The notes beneath the pieces are model-generated. The model saw nothing but the letters and a program-made list of their open reading frames with translations. It made no database searches and was not told the origin of the DNA. Positions 1 through 8,855 of a stretch of 60,621 nt of DNA are shown one piece after another. The stretch lies in contig NZ_CAKLBV010000027.1 of the NCBI RefSeq assembly GCF_920984675.1, forward strand, positions 1 through 60,621, given 5' to 3'. The DNA is from Methylobacterium sp. Leaf118. GTDB lineage: Bacteria; Pseudomonadota; Alphaproteobacteria; Rhizobiales; Beijerinckiaceae. Each line of letters begins with the position of its first letter. The stretch's first letter is position 1. Both the position numbers and the translations under genes were made by a program.

Positions 1-264
1 GCCGCCCCGGTCCTTGGGCGCCAAGGCCGTGAGCCGCCCGCCGGGCCGCAGGGCCCGGATCGCGAGCGCCAGCGCGAAGCGGCGCTCGACCGTGCCGGGG
101 GGCGCGAGCAGCACGGCGGCCTCGAGGCTTTCGGCCGCGATGTCCTCCAGCCGCGCGGAGCCGGGGATCAGCGGCGAGACCTGGGCGGCCCCGTCCGGCA
201 CGGCGACGAGTTCGGCGGACGGCAGTCCGTGGACGATGGCGGTCGGGTCAGAGGTGGCGGTCAT
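1..264 (-). CDS. Probable class I SAM-dependent methyltransferase, RsmC-like (N-terminal part; runs off the window)
   Basis: The open frame starts at an ATG at 264 and continues without a stop to base 1, giving 88 codons. The segment around residues 52-88 (APPGTVERRF, then LRPGGRLTALAPKDRGG) resembles the RsmC-type 'small' methyltransferases, which methylate guanine in 16S rRNA; the LRPGG...ALAPKDRGG stretch is typical of them. The catalytic NPPF-type motif would lie beyond the window, so the activity cannot be confirmed. It follows era on the same strand but is separated by about 190 bp holding an inverted repeat, so it may not share the era transcript. It could be another class I methyltransferase. 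Confidence 0.55.
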   Translation of the reverse strand, partial: MTATSDPTAIVHGLPSAELVAVPDGAAQVSPLIPGSARLEDIAAESLEAAVLLAPPGTVERRFALALAIRALRPGGRLTALAPKDRGG

Positions 265-327
265 GGACTCGGGTCATGTCGGGTTCACGGAACCGAAGCC
301 TCCCGCTTTTCCCCTCCTCCTGCGGTG

Positions 328-394
328 CCCGCGCAAGCGGGCCTCGACGAAGGGGTCCGGATCCCGCGCGATCCCTGGTGCCCTCCGTCGAGGC
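328..394. repeat. Intergenic inverted repeat, possible dispersed palindromic element
   Basis: Between era and the methyltransferase gene lies a small hairpin (CCCGC-GCAA-GCGGG, 328-341). It is followed by a 9-bp perfect inverted repeat, GCCTCGACG (341-349) and CGTCGAGGC (386-394), enclosing about 36 bp. No protein reading is convincing here. The form resembles dispersed intergenic palindromes of GC-rich alphaproteobacteria, but I see only this one copy in the window. It could also act as a transcript-end structure for era. Confidence 0.35.
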
Positions 395-456
395 TGCGCT
401 TCGCTCCGCGCCACAAGATCAGGGGGAAGAACGGGAAGTGCGGCGTTGAGAAAAAA

Positions 457-1401
457 TCAGCCCGTCGGGAATTCGAGGCCCATCTCGCGGTAGCGAGCCG
501 GGTCGTCGGCCCAGTTCTCGCGGACCTTCACGTGCAGGAACAGGTGAACCTTGGTCTCGGCCACCTCGGCGATCTCGATGCGGGCGGCCTGCCCGATCGC
601 CTTGATGGTCTGCCCGTTCTTGCCGAGCACGATCGAGCGCTGGCTCTCGCGCTCGACGAAGATGGTCTGCTCGATCCGCACCGAGCCGTCGGGCCGGCCC
701 TGCCACTGGTCGGTCTCGACGGTGGAGCGGTAGGGCAGTTCCTCGTGAAGCCGGTCGTAGATCTTCTCGCGCGTGATCTCGGCGGCGAGCATCCGCAGCG
801 GCGCGTCCGAGACCTGATCCTCGGGGTAGAGCCACGGCGAGGGCGGCATCCGCTTCGCCAGCGCCTTGCGCAGGGTCTCGACCCCGTCACCGTTGAGCGC
901 GGAGATCATGAAGGTGTCCTCGAAGGGCACCTGTGCGTTGAGCGTCGCCGCGAGTTCGAGCAGGCGCTCGCGGGGGATCAGATCGATCTTGTTGAGGATC
1001 AGGATCTTGGGCCGCTTCACGTCGGAGAGGCGGCGGAGAATCGCCTCGACCTCGCCGTCGGCGCCTTTCCGGGCATCGACCAAGAGGCAGACCGCGTCGG
1101 CATCGGCCGCGCCGCTCCAGGCGGAATGCACCATCGCCCGGTCGAGGCGGCGCTTGGGGGCGAAGATGCCGGGCGTGTCCACGAGCACGATCTGGGCCAC
1201 GCCCTCCATGGCGATGCCGCGCACGAGCGCCCGGGTCGTCTGCACCTTGCGGGAGACGATCGAGACCTTGGCGCCGACCAGCGCGTTGAGCAGCGTCGAC
1301 TTGCCCGCGTTCGGCACGCCGATCAGGGCGGCGAAGCCGGCCCGGGTCTCCTCCGGCGCGTGCGTCACGGCCCCGTCGGGGGCGATCTCGTCCTCAGCCA
1401 T
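457..1401 (-). CDS. era: GTPase Era
   Basis: Era is an essential GTPase that binds 16S rRNA and assists maturation of the 30S subunit. The protein is 314 residues, near the usual 300. The P-loop GVPNAGKS is at residues 28-35, the DTPG switch at 75-78 and NKID at 137-140. The C-terminal third is a KH RNA-binding domain with a GKNG loop. The gene follows rnc with a 3-bp gap and sits at the end of the pdxJ-acpS-lepB-rnc-era block, an order conserved in alphaproteobacteria. The start MAEDEIAPDG is the first plausible one and is just behind the rnc stop. Confidence 0.97.
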   Translation of the reverse strand: MAEDEIAPDGAVTHAPEETRAGFAALIGVPNAGKSTLLNALVGAKVSIVSRKVQTTRALVRGIAMEGVAQIVLVDTPGIFAPKRRLDRAMVHSAWSGAADADAVCLLVDARKGADGEVEAILRRLSDVKRPKILILNKIDLIPRERLLELAATLNAQVPFEDTFMISALNGDGVETLRKALAKRMPPSPWLYPEDQVSDAPLRMLAAEITREKIYDRLHEELPYRSTVETDQWQGRPDGSVRIEQTIFVERESQRSIVLGKNGQTIKAIGQAARIEIAEVAETKVHLFLHVKVRENWADDPARYREMGLEFPTG

Positions 1402-1404
1402 GTG

Positions 1405-2178
1405 TCAGCCCCGCGTCCCGTCCTGTCCCTGAGTGCCGCCGATGCCCTCACGAGCAAGAACGCCTCGCGCCGCCTCCTGCTCCGCGACGCGCTTCGAACT
1501 GCCCTCGCCGTAGCCCGGCTCGATCCCTTCGACCCGCACCGCGATCCGGAAGACCGGGGCGTGATCGGGGCCGGAGCGCTCCACCACCTCGTAGACCGGA
1601 ATCGGGAGGCTGCGGGCCATCGCCCATTCCTGCAAGCTCGATTTCGCGTCGCGCCCCCGAGGCGCGCCGGTCTCCTCGCCGGGCCGGAAGGCCGCCTGCA
1701 CGATCGCCTTGGTGGCGGCGTAGCCGGCATCGAGGAAGACCGCGCCGAGGATCGCCTCGCACACGTCGGCCAGGATGGTCTGGTTGCGCCGCCCGCCGGT
1801 CTGGACCTCGCCGGGGCCGAGATTGAGATGGGGCCCGACCTCCCAGGCCTCCGCCACCGCCGCGCAGGTCTCCCGCCGCACGAGGCCGGCGAGACGCCGC
1901 GACAGCTCGCCCTCCTCGGCATCGGGGAAGGCGGCGTAGAGCGATTCGGCCACGGCGAGGCCCAGCACCCGGTCCCCGAGGAATTCCAGGCGCTGGTAGC
2001 TGCCGACCCGGCCCGAGACGCCGGCCTTGCTCACATGGGTCAGGGCCAGGGGGAGCAGGGTTTGGTCGGCGAAGCGGTAGCCGATGCGTGCCTCCAGCAC
2101 GTCGAGCCCGGGCCGCGGCCGCTGGGCGCGCCGGACCCGGCTGGACGGCCGGTCCTCCGGGACGTCGTCCGTCGTCAT
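1405..2178 (-). CDS. rnc: Ribonuclease III
   Basis: Double-strand-specific endoribonuclease that processes rRNA precursors and structured mRNAs. The protein is 257 residues. The signature QRLEFLGDRVL lies at about 62-72, the second acidic catalytic segment DVCEAILGAVFLD at about 138-150, and a C-terminal dsRNA-binding domain from about 177. The frame is open further upstream, but I place the start at the ATG at 2178 (MTTDDVPEDR). It lies one base past the stop of the preceding small gene, and the extra upstream residues are not family-like. Tight spacing on both sides suggests one transcript and translational coupling with lepB and era. Confidence 0.96.
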   Translation of the reverse strand: MTTDDVPEDRPSSRVRRAQRPRPGLDVLEARIGYRFADQTLLPLALTHVSKAGVSGRVGSYQRLEFLGDRVLGLAVAESLYAAFPDAEEGELSRRLAGLVRRETCAAVAEAWEVGPHLNLGPGEVQTGGRRNQTILADVCEAILGAVFLDAGYAATKAIVQAAFRPGEETGAPRGRDAKSSLQEWAMARSLPIPVYEVVERSGPDHAPVFRIAVRVEGIEPGYGEGSSKRVAEQEAARGVLAREGIGGTQGQDGTRG

Positions 2179-2179
2179 C

Positions 2180-2509
2180 TCAATGGACCGCCACCAGGCG
2201 GCGGCGCCCGCGCAGGGCGATGCGGCAGCTGACGTCATCGGTGAGGTCGGACGTCGGCAGCGCGAACACCGCGCCGTGGCCGCGCGACCGCTCATGGGGC
2301 AGGAACGCGCCCGAGCGCGCCCAGCGCGAAAGATCGCCGACCGGCCGAAATCGCGCCATCGCGGCCGCCCGCCGACCGGCGCGGCCCAGTCCTAACGCGA
2401 GGGCAAGACCCAACTGGAGGGCAAGACCCGACGCGAGGGCGAGACGCGCCCCGGCGAAGGCCTGGGCAGGCCTGAGCGCCGTGCCCTCGGCTTGAGCGAT
2501 CGTCGTCAC
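2180..2509 (-). CDS. Small hypothetical protein coupled between lepB and rnc
   Basis: A 109-residue open frame starts at GTG 2509, one base after the lepB TGA, and ends one base before the rnc ATG, so it is tightly coupled at both ends. The N-terminal half has a Leu/Ala-rich stretch (about residues 20-45) that could be a membrane helix or signal anchor. The C-terminal half (MARFRPVGDLSRWARSGAFL onward) is polar and looks like a real folded segment. I do not recognise the family. Translation could instead begin at the internal ATG of MARFRPV, giving about 59 residues. The coupling is the main evidence that it is a gene. Confidence 0.6.
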   Translation of the reverse strand: MTTIAQAEGTALRPAQAFAGARLALASGLALQLGLALALGLGRAGRRAAAMARFRPVGDLSRWARSGAFLPHERSRGHGAVFALPTSDLTDDVSCRIALRGRRRLVAVH

Positions 2510-2510
2510 A

Positions 2511-3311
2511 TCAGTGGATCGTCGAGAACATGCGGCTCCAGCGCACGTCGGCCGGCCAGCGCCAGAGCTGCCAGGCGGGCGTGCCTGCGTCGATCGAGAA
2601 GAAGATCATCTCGGCCCGGCCGACGAAGTTCTCGAAGGGAACGTAGCCGACGCTGGCGAGGTCGCGCGAATCGGTGGAGTTGTCGCGGTTGTCGCCCATC
2701 ATGAAGTAGTGGCCGGGCGGCACCGTGTAAACGTTGGTGTTGTCCCAGCTACCGCGGTCGCCGTCGCGCTCGATCACCTTGTGCGAGACGCCACCCGGCA
2801 GGGTCTCCATGTACTGGGCGACCTTCACCTGCTGGTCGAACGCGTCCAGGGTGTCGTAATCGGCGATGCGCTCGCGCTTGACCGGGGTGCCGTTGATGAC
2901 GAGCACGCCGGAGACGACCTGGATGCGATCGCCGGGCAGGCCGATGACGCGCTTGATATAGTCGGTGGCGTTGTCCTTCGGCAGCTTGAACACGGCGATG
3001 TCGCCGCGCTTCGGCTCGGCCGCCCAGACCCGCCCCTGCGCCTGGAACGGCAGGTACTCGGACAGAGGCAGAGAGTATTTCGAGTAGCCGTAGGTGTACT
3101 TCGACACGAACAGGTAGTCGCCGACCAGCAGCGTCGGGATCAGCGAGCCCGAGGGAATGTTGAACGGCTGGAACAGGAGCGTGCGCACCACCAGTGCGAT
3201 CAGCAGCGCCTGGACGCCGACCTTCACGGTCTCGCGGATGCTCTCCCAGGTGGTGGGTTCGGCGGCCCGAAGCTCCGATTTGCTGTCGCGATCCACGCCC
3301 GCGCGTTCCAT
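2511..3311 (-). CDS. lepB: Signal peptidase I
   Basis: Membrane-bound serine protease that removes Sec/Tat signal peptides on the periplasmic side. The 266-residue protein has an N-terminal membrane helix (about 33-47, VQALLIALVVRTLLF). The box with the nucleophile, PSGSLIPTL, follows; by comparison with E. coli the catalytic Ser is residue 56. The general base Lys is K120 in DYIKRVIGLPGD, and box E is GDNRDNSTDSR. E. coli LepB has two membrane segments; only one is evident here, as in the shorter alphaproteobacterial enzymes. It is followed without spacing by the small unknown gene and rnc. Confidence 0.96.
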   Translation of the reverse strand: MERAGVDRDSKSELRAAEPTTWESIRETVKVGVQALLIALVVRTLLFQPFNIPSGSLIPTLLVGDYLFVSKYTYGYSKYSLPLSEYLPFQAQGRVWAAEPKRGDIAVFKLPKDNATDYIKRVIGLPGDRIQVVSGVLVINGTPVKRERIADYDTLDAFDQQVKVAQYMETLPGGVSHKVIERDGDRGSWDNTNVYTVPPGHYFMMGDNRDNSTDSRDLASVGYVPFENFVGRAEMIFFSIDAGTPAWQLWRWPADVRWSRMFSTIH

Positions 3312-3455
3312 GCTCGTTGCCGTCGCAGCCTCCGGCCTCGCCGGAACGTCCGGCCCGTGCCGTTCATCCCGCGTCCGTTCTGCTGGGCCGGGGGTCTAGA
3401 CCATGCGCGGCCTCCCCGCAACGCGAGGATGAGCCGGCTCAGACGGGCTCCGCCC

Positions 3456-3863
3456 TCAGCCCGGCGGGAGCGGGACCGCCTCGATGATCACGAAGGCTTG
3501 TGCCAGAGGGGGTTCGTCGGTGAGCGTGATGTGCAGCCGCGCCTCATGGCCGGGGGGGACCATGCCCGCCAGGTGCTCACGCGCACCTCCGGTGAGGTGC
3601 AGGGTCGGCGCGCCGCCGGGGAGATTGACCACCTCCATGTCGCGCCAGAACACGCCCTGGCCGATCCCGGTGCCGAGCGCCTTGGCGCAGGCCTCCTTGG
3701 CGGCGAAGCGGCGGGCATAGGAGGGGGCGCGGGCCGCACGCCGGTCGCATTTCGCCCGCTCACCCTCGGTGAAGACCCGGTGGGTGAAGCGGTCGCCGTA
3801 TTTCTCCAGCGACGCCTCGATGCGACGGATGTCGCAGAGATCGGTACCGATGCCGAGGATCAT
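3456..3863 (-). CDS. acpS: Holo-[acyl-carrier-protein] synthase
   Basis: AcpS transfers 4'-phosphopantetheine from CoA to a serine of acyl carrier protein, activating fatty-acid synthesis. At 135 residues it has the usual size. The Mg-binding motif GIGTDLCDI includes D8, and the second motif [16 protein letters not shown] carries E57 and K61. It lies between pdxJ (117 bp upstream) and lepB (144 bp downstream), the standard alphaproteobacterial arrangement. The start MILGIGTDL is unambiguous. Confidence 0.96.
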   Translation of the reverse strand: MILGIGTDLCDIRRIEASLEKYGDRFTHRVFTEGERAKCDRRAARAPSYARRFAAKEACAKALGTGIGQGVFWRDMEVVNLPGGAPTLHLTGGAREHLAGMVPPGHEARLHITLTDEPPLAQAFVIIEAVPLPPG

Positions 3864-3980
3864 CGAATCTTCCCGCGAACCGGCCTGCCGGTGCGGAGGC
3901 GTCCGCCGCCGGCGCGACGGGGCGCCGTCGCGCCGGCGGAGCGTCCTTTGCGGACCGTCCGTCTCATGAGCCGCTGCCCC

Positions 3981-4718
3981 TCACCGCCGCGCCCGGTCCA
4001 TGGCGGCGCGCATGTCGTGCACCGCCTGCCTGAGCCCGACGAAGATCGCCTCGGCGATCAGGGCGTGGCCGATATTCAGCTCGCGCAGGTGCGGCACCGC
4101 CGCGACCGGGCCGACGCTGTCGAGGGTCAGGCCGTGGCCGGCATGGATTTCGAGGCCGAGCCCGGCGCCGTGGGCGGCGGCGCGGACGATCCGGTCGAGT
4201 TCGTGCGCCACGCGCTCTGCGTCGCCCGCCACCGCCGCCTCGCAATAGCTGCCGGTGTGCAGCTCGACCACGGGGGCCTTCAGGGCATGGGCCGCCTCCA
4301 TCACCGCCTCGTCGGGCTCGACGAACAGCGAGACGCGGATGCCGGCCTCCGTGAGCGTCGCGATACGGGGCGCGAGGTGGTCGCGGCCACCGATGATGTC
4401 GAGGCCGCCCTCGGTGGTGCGCTCCTCGCGCTTCTCCGGCACGAGGCAGGCGGCGTGCGGCCGGGTGTGGAGCGCGATGCCGACCATCTCGTCCGTCGCC
4501 GCCATCTCGAGGTTCAGCGGCACCGGCAGCGCCTTGAGGCTGGCGATGTCGGCATCGCGGATGTGGCGGCGATCCTCGCGCAGATGGGCGGTGATGCCGT
4601 CGGCGCCCGCCGCCACGGCCTCCTGGGCGGCGCGGACCGGATCGGGCAGGAGCCCGCCGCGGGCGTTGCGGACGGTGGCGACGTGATCGATGTTCACGCC
4701 CAGGCGCAGGGACGACAC
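3981..4718 (-). CDS. pdxJ: Pyridoxine 5'-phosphate synthase
   Basis: PdxJ condenses 3-amino-2-oxopropyl phosphate with 1-deoxy-D-xylulose 5-phosphate to give pyridoxine 5'-phosphate, the ring-closing step of DXP-dependent vitamin B6 synthesis. The 245-residue TIM barrel shows [12 protein letters not shown] near the start (9-20), HLREDRRHI at 45-53, LEMA at 70-73 and EIHAGHGL at 190-197. I choose a GTG start at 4718 ([12 protein letters not shown]), because homologues begin there and a purine-rich GGAAGAG precedes it. The frame is open further upstream, but that part is not PdxJ-like. Confidence 0.95.
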   Translation of the reverse strand: MSSLRLGVNIDHVATVRNARGGLLPDPVRAAQEAVAAGADGITAHLREDRRHIRDADIASLKALPVPLNLEMAATDEMVGIALHTRPHAACLVPEKREERTTEGGLDIIGGRDHLAPRIATLTEAGIRVSLFVEPDEAVMEAAHALKAPVVELHTGSYCEAAVAGDAERVAHELDRIVRAAAHGAGLGLEIHAGHGLTLDSVGPVAAVPHLRELNIGHALIAEAIFVGLRQAVHDMRAAMDRARR

Positions 4719-4758
4719 GGGGGGCTCTTCCGGGTTTCGACGGCAGCGGGATGCGGGT

Positions 4759-5748
4759 TTAGCCGCTGGCGCCGAGTGTTGGAAGCGTCGAGGGCACGGC
4801 GAAGGCCGGCCCGGACGGGCGCACGGCCGCGCCCGCGCCCAGCCGCCGCAGGCCGGCCCGCGGGACCAGATCCCCCGGCTCGCGCAAGCCCCAGACCCAT
4901 CCGAGCCGCCGGAGCGCCGTGAGCACCCACCAGCCCGGATCGGCCTGGCCGGGCTCGACGCCGAGGCGGGCCGATCCGGGCCAAGCGTGATGGTTGCCGT
5001 GCCACGCTTCGCCGAAGGTGATGAGCGCCGCCGCCGGCAGATCGTGCCCCTGCACGGCGACCCCGTCGACCGCCCAGCCCTGCGGCCCGCGCCGGTGCGT
5101 GACATGCCCGACCACCCAGTGCCCCGTCACCGAGACCGCCACCCGCACGGCGACGCCCCAGACCAGCCAGGGCATCCCGCCGACGAGGAAGAGAGCGAGG
5201 CCGAGCGGCACCTGTTGCAGCATCCAAGTCGCCTCGAGCCGGCGCAGGAAGGGATCGTCCCGCAGCCGCGCCTCCGGCACGAAACGCGGCGGATGGGCGA
5301 GATCCAGCCGGCAATGCATCTGCCACCACGCATCCTTCAGGAGCGGAGCCCGGTGTGCATGGAGATCGTGACAGGCCGCCTGCCGCTGCGCCCAGTCCCG
5401 CAGGTCGTGCAGGCGCACCATGCCGAGCGGCCCCGCCATCCCGACCAGCGTGCCGAGCCAGACCATGGTCCGCTCGAGCCAGAGGGGCGCCTCGAAGCTC
5501 CGGTGGATCAGGAGCCGGTGCAGCCCGAGCGAGTGCCCGAGGCAGAGCGTCACCGCGCTGAGGACGAGGAACACCATCACCGCCCCCGGGGTGACGAAGA
5601 CCGGCCCGAGAGCGAGGGCGACCAGCGTCATCCCGCCGATCCAGAGCGATCGCCCCGGCGCCCAGGCGACACGCCCCTCCGTCGCGGAGACGCCCGGACC
5701 GGCGATCACCCGCTCCGTCGAGAGGCACGTTGCGGCGGTCCGCTGCAT
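4759..5748 (-). CDS. Fatty-acid (acyl-CoA type) desaturase
   Basis: Membrane di-iron desaturase, probably introducing a double bond into acyl chains. The 329-residue protein has hydrophobic spans at about 36-70 and 180-212. It has three histidine clusters: H77-H82 (HRLLIH), H114 with H127 and H130 ([10 protein letters not shown]...CHDLH), and the third box WHGNHH at 249-254. The middle cluster departs from the simple HxxHH form. It is transcribed away from an ArsR-family gene with a palindromic operator in the 94-bp gap, so that regulator probably controls it. The exact substrate and double-bond position are unknown. Confidence 0.85.
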   Translation of the reverse strand: MQRTAATCLSTERVIAGPGVSATEGRVAWAPGRSLWIGGMTLVALALGPVFVTPGAVMVFLVLSAVTLCLGHSLGLHRLLIHRSFEAPLWLERTMVWLGTLVGMAGPLGMVRLHDLRDWAQRQAACHDLHAHRAPLLKDAWWQMHCRLDLAHPPRFVPEARLRDDPFLRRLEATWMLQQVPLGLALFLVGGMPWLVWGVAVRVAVSVTGHWVVGHVTHRRGPQGWAVDGVAVQGHDLPAAALITFGEAWHGNHHAWPGSARLGVEPGQADPGWWVLTALRRLGWVWGLREPGDLVPRAGLRRLGAGAAVRPSGPAFAVPSTLPTLGASG

Positions 5749-5767
5749 GAGGCTGCTCCGTTTCGAT

Positions 5768-5787
5768 ATTTAGGCAATTACTTAAAT
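5768..5787. promoter_or_regulatory. Palindromic operator, probable ArsR-family binding site
   Basis: The 20-bp site ATTTAGGCAATTACTTAAAT is an imperfect palindrome; 16 of 20 positions match its own reverse complement. It is a sharp AT-rich island in GC-rich DNA, midway between the divergent desaturase and ArsR-type genes. This size and A/T-rich dyad are typical of ArsR-family operators. It lies 19 bp from the desaturase start codon and 55 bp from the regulator start codon, so binding could repress both promoters. Confidence 0.65.
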
Positions 5788-5842
5788 GCCGAAACGCCCG
5801 ATGGTCAAGCGGGCCCGTTTTCGCTAGATCGGATCGGCTATC

Positions 5843-6154
5843 ATGCAGCGCATCTTCGAAGCCCTCGCCTCCGCCCCCCGGCGCCGCATCCTCGCGATCC
5901 TCGCCCATGGCGAGATGAGCGCGGGGGACATCGCGGCGCGCTTCGAGATGACCCGCGCCTCGATCTCGCAGCACCTCTCCGTGCTGGAAACCGCCGGCCT
6001 CGTCGTCGGCGAGAAGCGGGGCCAGTTCGTCTTCTACCGTCAGGTGCCGGACAGCCTCGTGAACACCCTCGCCGGCTTCGTCCAGGAAGCCTGCCCCATC
6101 GGCCGCCCGCTCCGACACGAGAGCGCCGCCCGCGCCCGGCGCCAGAAGTCCTGA
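5843..6154 (+). CDS. ArsR-family winged-helix transcriptional regulator
   Basis: The 103-residue protein is a single winged-helix DNA-binding domain. MQRIFEALASAPRRRILAIL is the ArsR-type helix 1, and the recognition helix lies in RFEMTRASISQHLSVLETAG (about 34-53). It lacks the ELCVCDL metal-binding motif of classical ArsR and has only one Cys near the C-terminus. It is therefore more like the SdpR-type, non-metal members. It diverges from the desaturase gene across a dyad operator and probably represses that gene and itself. The inducing signal is unknown. Confidence 0.85.
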   Translation: MQRIFEALASAPRRRILAILAHGEMSAGDIAARFEMTRASISQHLSVLETAGLVVGEKRGQFVFYRQVPDSLVNTLAGFVQEACPIGRPLRHESAARARRQKS

Positions 6155-6272
6155 CCGGGCGGCGGTGACCGGCTCGTCCGCCCATGCGGCGGCGCGGGCC
6201 GTTGCGCGGGCGCGGCCGATGCCCAGATTGTGCCGGGCCGACCCGGACGGCCGCCACAGGGATTGACCACGC

Positions 6273-8855
6273 ATGCACGGCACGCTCTCCCGGCCGGACC
6301 CCGCACCGCCCCGGCCAGCCGCTTCCCGGCTGCCGCTCACCCTGCGCCTCGCCCTGCGCGAGCTGCGCGGCGGGCTCTCGGGCTTTCGGGTGTTCATCGC
6401 CTGCATCGCGCTGGGCGTCGCGGCGATCAGCGGCGTCACCTCGATCGCGGCCTCGCTCTCGGGCGGGCTCGGGCGGGAGGGCCGGCGGATCCTCGGCGGC
6501 GACCTGACCTACGCGCTGGTCAACCGCGAGGCGAGCCCGGCCGAACGCGCCGCCCTGTCCGCGCAGGGGCCGCTCTCCGAGGTCGCGACGCTCCGGGCCA
6601 TGGCGGTGGCGGGCGACGGCGCGGCGCTGGTCGAGCTGAAGGCGGTCGATGCGGCCTATCCGGCGGTCGGCGCGGTCGAGACCGATCCGGCCCGCCCCCT
6701 GCCCGCGCTGCTGGCCGAGCGCGACGGCGTCTACGGCGCGGTCGCCGACCCGGCCCTGCTGACCCGGCTCGACCTCAAGACGGGCGACCGGGTGACCCTC
6801 GGCGGCTTTCCCGTGGAGATCCGCGCCGCGCTGGTCTCCGAGCCCGACAAGGTCGCGGCCGGCGTCGGGTTCGGGCCGCGCCTGATGATCGCGCTGCCCG
6901 CCCTGCGCGCCACCGGCCTCGTCCAGCCCGGCAGCCTCAACCAGTGGAGCTACCGCCTCCAGCTTCACGGCCTCGACGACGCGCGCCTCGCCGCCACCGA
7001 CGCGGCGATCCAGAAGGCCCTGCCCGAGTCGGGCTTTCAGGTGCGCTCGCGGCTCAACGCCGATCCGCGCTTCGCCAAGGGCATCGAGCGCTTCACGCAG
7101 TTCCTCACCCTGGTCGGCCTCACCGCGCTCATCGTCGGCGGGGTCGGCGTCGCCAACGCCGTGCGGGCCTTCGTGGACGGGCGGCGCGCCTCGATCGCGA
7201 CCCTCAAGAGCGTCGGCGCGCCGGGCTCGCAGGTCGTCGCCCTCTACCTCGTGCAGGTCATGCTGATCGCAGCCCTCAGCACGGCGCTCGGCCTCGCGCT
7301 CGGCGCCGCCCTGCCCTTCATCCTCGATGGGGCGTTGCGCGACCAGTTGCCCCTGCCGCTCAATCCCGAGATCGCGCCGGGCCGCCTCGCGCTCGCCGCC
7401 GCCTACGGGCTGCTCACCGCGCTGGCCTTCGCGATCCTGCCGCTGGGGCGCGCCCACGACGTGCCCGTGGCCGGGCTGTTCCGCGACACCGTCGATCCCG
7501 GGCGCAACCGGCCGCGAACCCGCTATGTCGTGGGGCTCGCCATCGCCCTCCTGGCGCTCGCGGGCCTCGCCCTCATCACGGCCTTCGACCGCAAGGTCGC
7601 GCTCCTGTTCATGGCCGCCGCCGCCCTCGCCTTCGGGGGCTTGAGGCTCGTCGCCGCCGGCATCATGGCCGGCGCCGCCCGCCTGCCGCGGCCGCGGGCG
7701 ATGGTGCCGCGGATGGCCCTGGCCAACCTCCACAGGCCGGGCGCGCTGACCCCGGCGGTGGTGCTCTCGCTCGGCCTCGGCACGACGCTCCTCGTGACCC
7801 TCGGCGCCATCGACGCCAACATCACCCGGGCGCTGGAGAGCTCGCTGCCGGGCCGCGCCCCGAGCCTGTTCTTCCTCGACGTGCCCTCCCGCGACGCCGA
7901 CGCCTTCACGACCTTCCTGGCCAACCGCGCCCCCGACGCGAAGATCGAGCGGGTGCCGATGATGCGCGGGCGCATCACCGCGTTGAACGGCGTCCCGTCC
8001 GGGCAGATCAAGGCGCCCGAGGACGCCGCCTGGGTGCTCGATGGCGACCGCGGCATCACCTATGCCGAGAGCCCGCCCGACGGCGCGCAGATCGTGGACG
8101 GCGCGTGGTGGAGCGCGGAGGACGGCCGCCAGCCCCTGGTCTCGTTCGAGGCGGACGCGGCCCGCGCCCTCGACGTCAAGGTCGGCGGCACCGTTACGGT
8201 CAACGTGCTCGGGCGCCCCATCACGGCGCGGGTCGCCAATCTGCGCAAGGTCGAGTGGCGCTCCCTCGGCATCAACTTCGTGATGGTGTTCTCACCGGGC
8301 ACCTTCCGGGGAGCGCCGCACGCCGACCTCGCCACCCTGTCCCTGCCGCACGGCCCCGATCCGAAGCTCGAGGCGGAGATCGTGCGCGACGCCGCCAAGG
8401 CCTTCCCGTCGGTGACGAGCGTGCGGGTGAAGGACGCGCTCGATGCGGTCAACGATCTCGTCCACAAGCTGACGCTGGCGATCCGCGGGGCGAGCGTGGT
8501 CGCGGTCCTGTCGAGCCTCCTCGTGCTGGCGGGCGCCCTGGCCGCGGGCCATCGCGCCCGGCTCTACGACGCGGTGGTGCTGAAGGTGCTCGGCGCGACC
8601 CGGGGCCGGCTCCTCTCGGCCTACCTCCTCGAATACGGGGCGCTCGGCGCCATCACCTCGGTCTTCGGCATCCTGGCCGGAACCCTGGCCGGTGGGCTCA
8701 TCGTCACCCGCGTGATGCGCCTCGATTTCCGGCCGGACTTCGTCGGGGCCCTGGGCGTGACCGGCCTCGCGGTCGCCTTCGCCGTGGTGGTCGGGCTCGC
8801 GGGCACGTGGCGCATCCTCGGCCAGAAGCCGGCCCCCTATCTGCGCCAGTTCTGA
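6273..8855 (+). CDS. ABC transporter permease with FtsX-like domains (YbbP/COG3127 type)
   Basis: The 860-residue membrane protein has an N-terminal helix (about 40-60), a long periplasmic domain, three helices around 270-410, a mid-protein pair, and a second FtsX-like helical block at the C-terminus (from about 735). This duplicated layout matches the YbbP-like permeases, which normally pair with a YbbA-type ATPase (MacB/LolCD-like mechanotransmission) and are linked to lipid or lipoprotein handling. No ATPase gene adjoins it; the neighbours are an ArsR gene 118 bp upstream and a Bax-inhibitor gene downstream. The partner must be elsewhere. The substrate is unknown. Confidence 0.85.
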   Translation: MHGTLSRPDPAPPRPAASRLPLTLRLALRELRGGLSGFRVFIACIALGVAAISGVTSIAASLSGGLGREGRRILGGDLTYALVNREASPAERAALSAQGPLSEVATLRAMAVAGDGAALVELKAVDAAYPAVGAVETDPARPLPALLAERDGVYGAVADPALLTRLDLKTGDRVTLGGFPVEIRAALVSEPDKVAAGVGFGPRLMIALPALRATGLVQPGSLNQWSYRLQLHGLDDARLAATDAAIQKALPESGFQVRSRLNADPRFAKGIERFTQFLTLVGLTALIVGGVGVANAVRAFVDGRRASIATLKSVGAPGSQVVALYLVQVMLIAALSTALGLALGAALPFILDGALRDQLPLPLNPEIAPGRLALAAAYGLLTALAFAILPLGRAHDVPVAGLFRDTVDPGRNRPRTRYVVGLAIALLALAGLALITAFDRKVALLFMAAAALAFGGLRLVAAGIMAGAARLPRPRAMVPRMALANLHRPGALTPAVVLSLGLGTTLLVTLGAIDANITRALESSLPGRAPSLFFLDVPSRDADAFTTFLANRAPDAKIERVPMMRGRITALNGVPSGQIKAPEDAAWVLDGDRGITYAESPPDGAQIVDGAWWSAEDGRQPLVSFEADAARALDVKVGGTVTVNVLGRPITARVANLRKVEWRSLGINFVMVFSPGTFRGAPHADLATLSLPHGPDPKLEAEIVRDAAKAFPSVTSVRVKDALDAVNDLVHKLTLAIRGASVVAVLSSLLVLAGALAAGHRARLYDAVVLKVLGATRGRLLSAYLLEYGALGAITSVFGILAGTLAGGLIVTRVMRLDFRPDFVGALGVTGLAVAFAVVVGLAGTWRILGQKPAPYLRQF

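Noticed and set aside
229..2232. Very long plus-strand open frame opposite era and rnc
   Set aside because: It has no family features and is the antisense shadow of two certain genes; long antisense frames are expected at this GC content. The same applies to those at 2514-4922, 27895-30174, 35592-37418 and 37761-39674.
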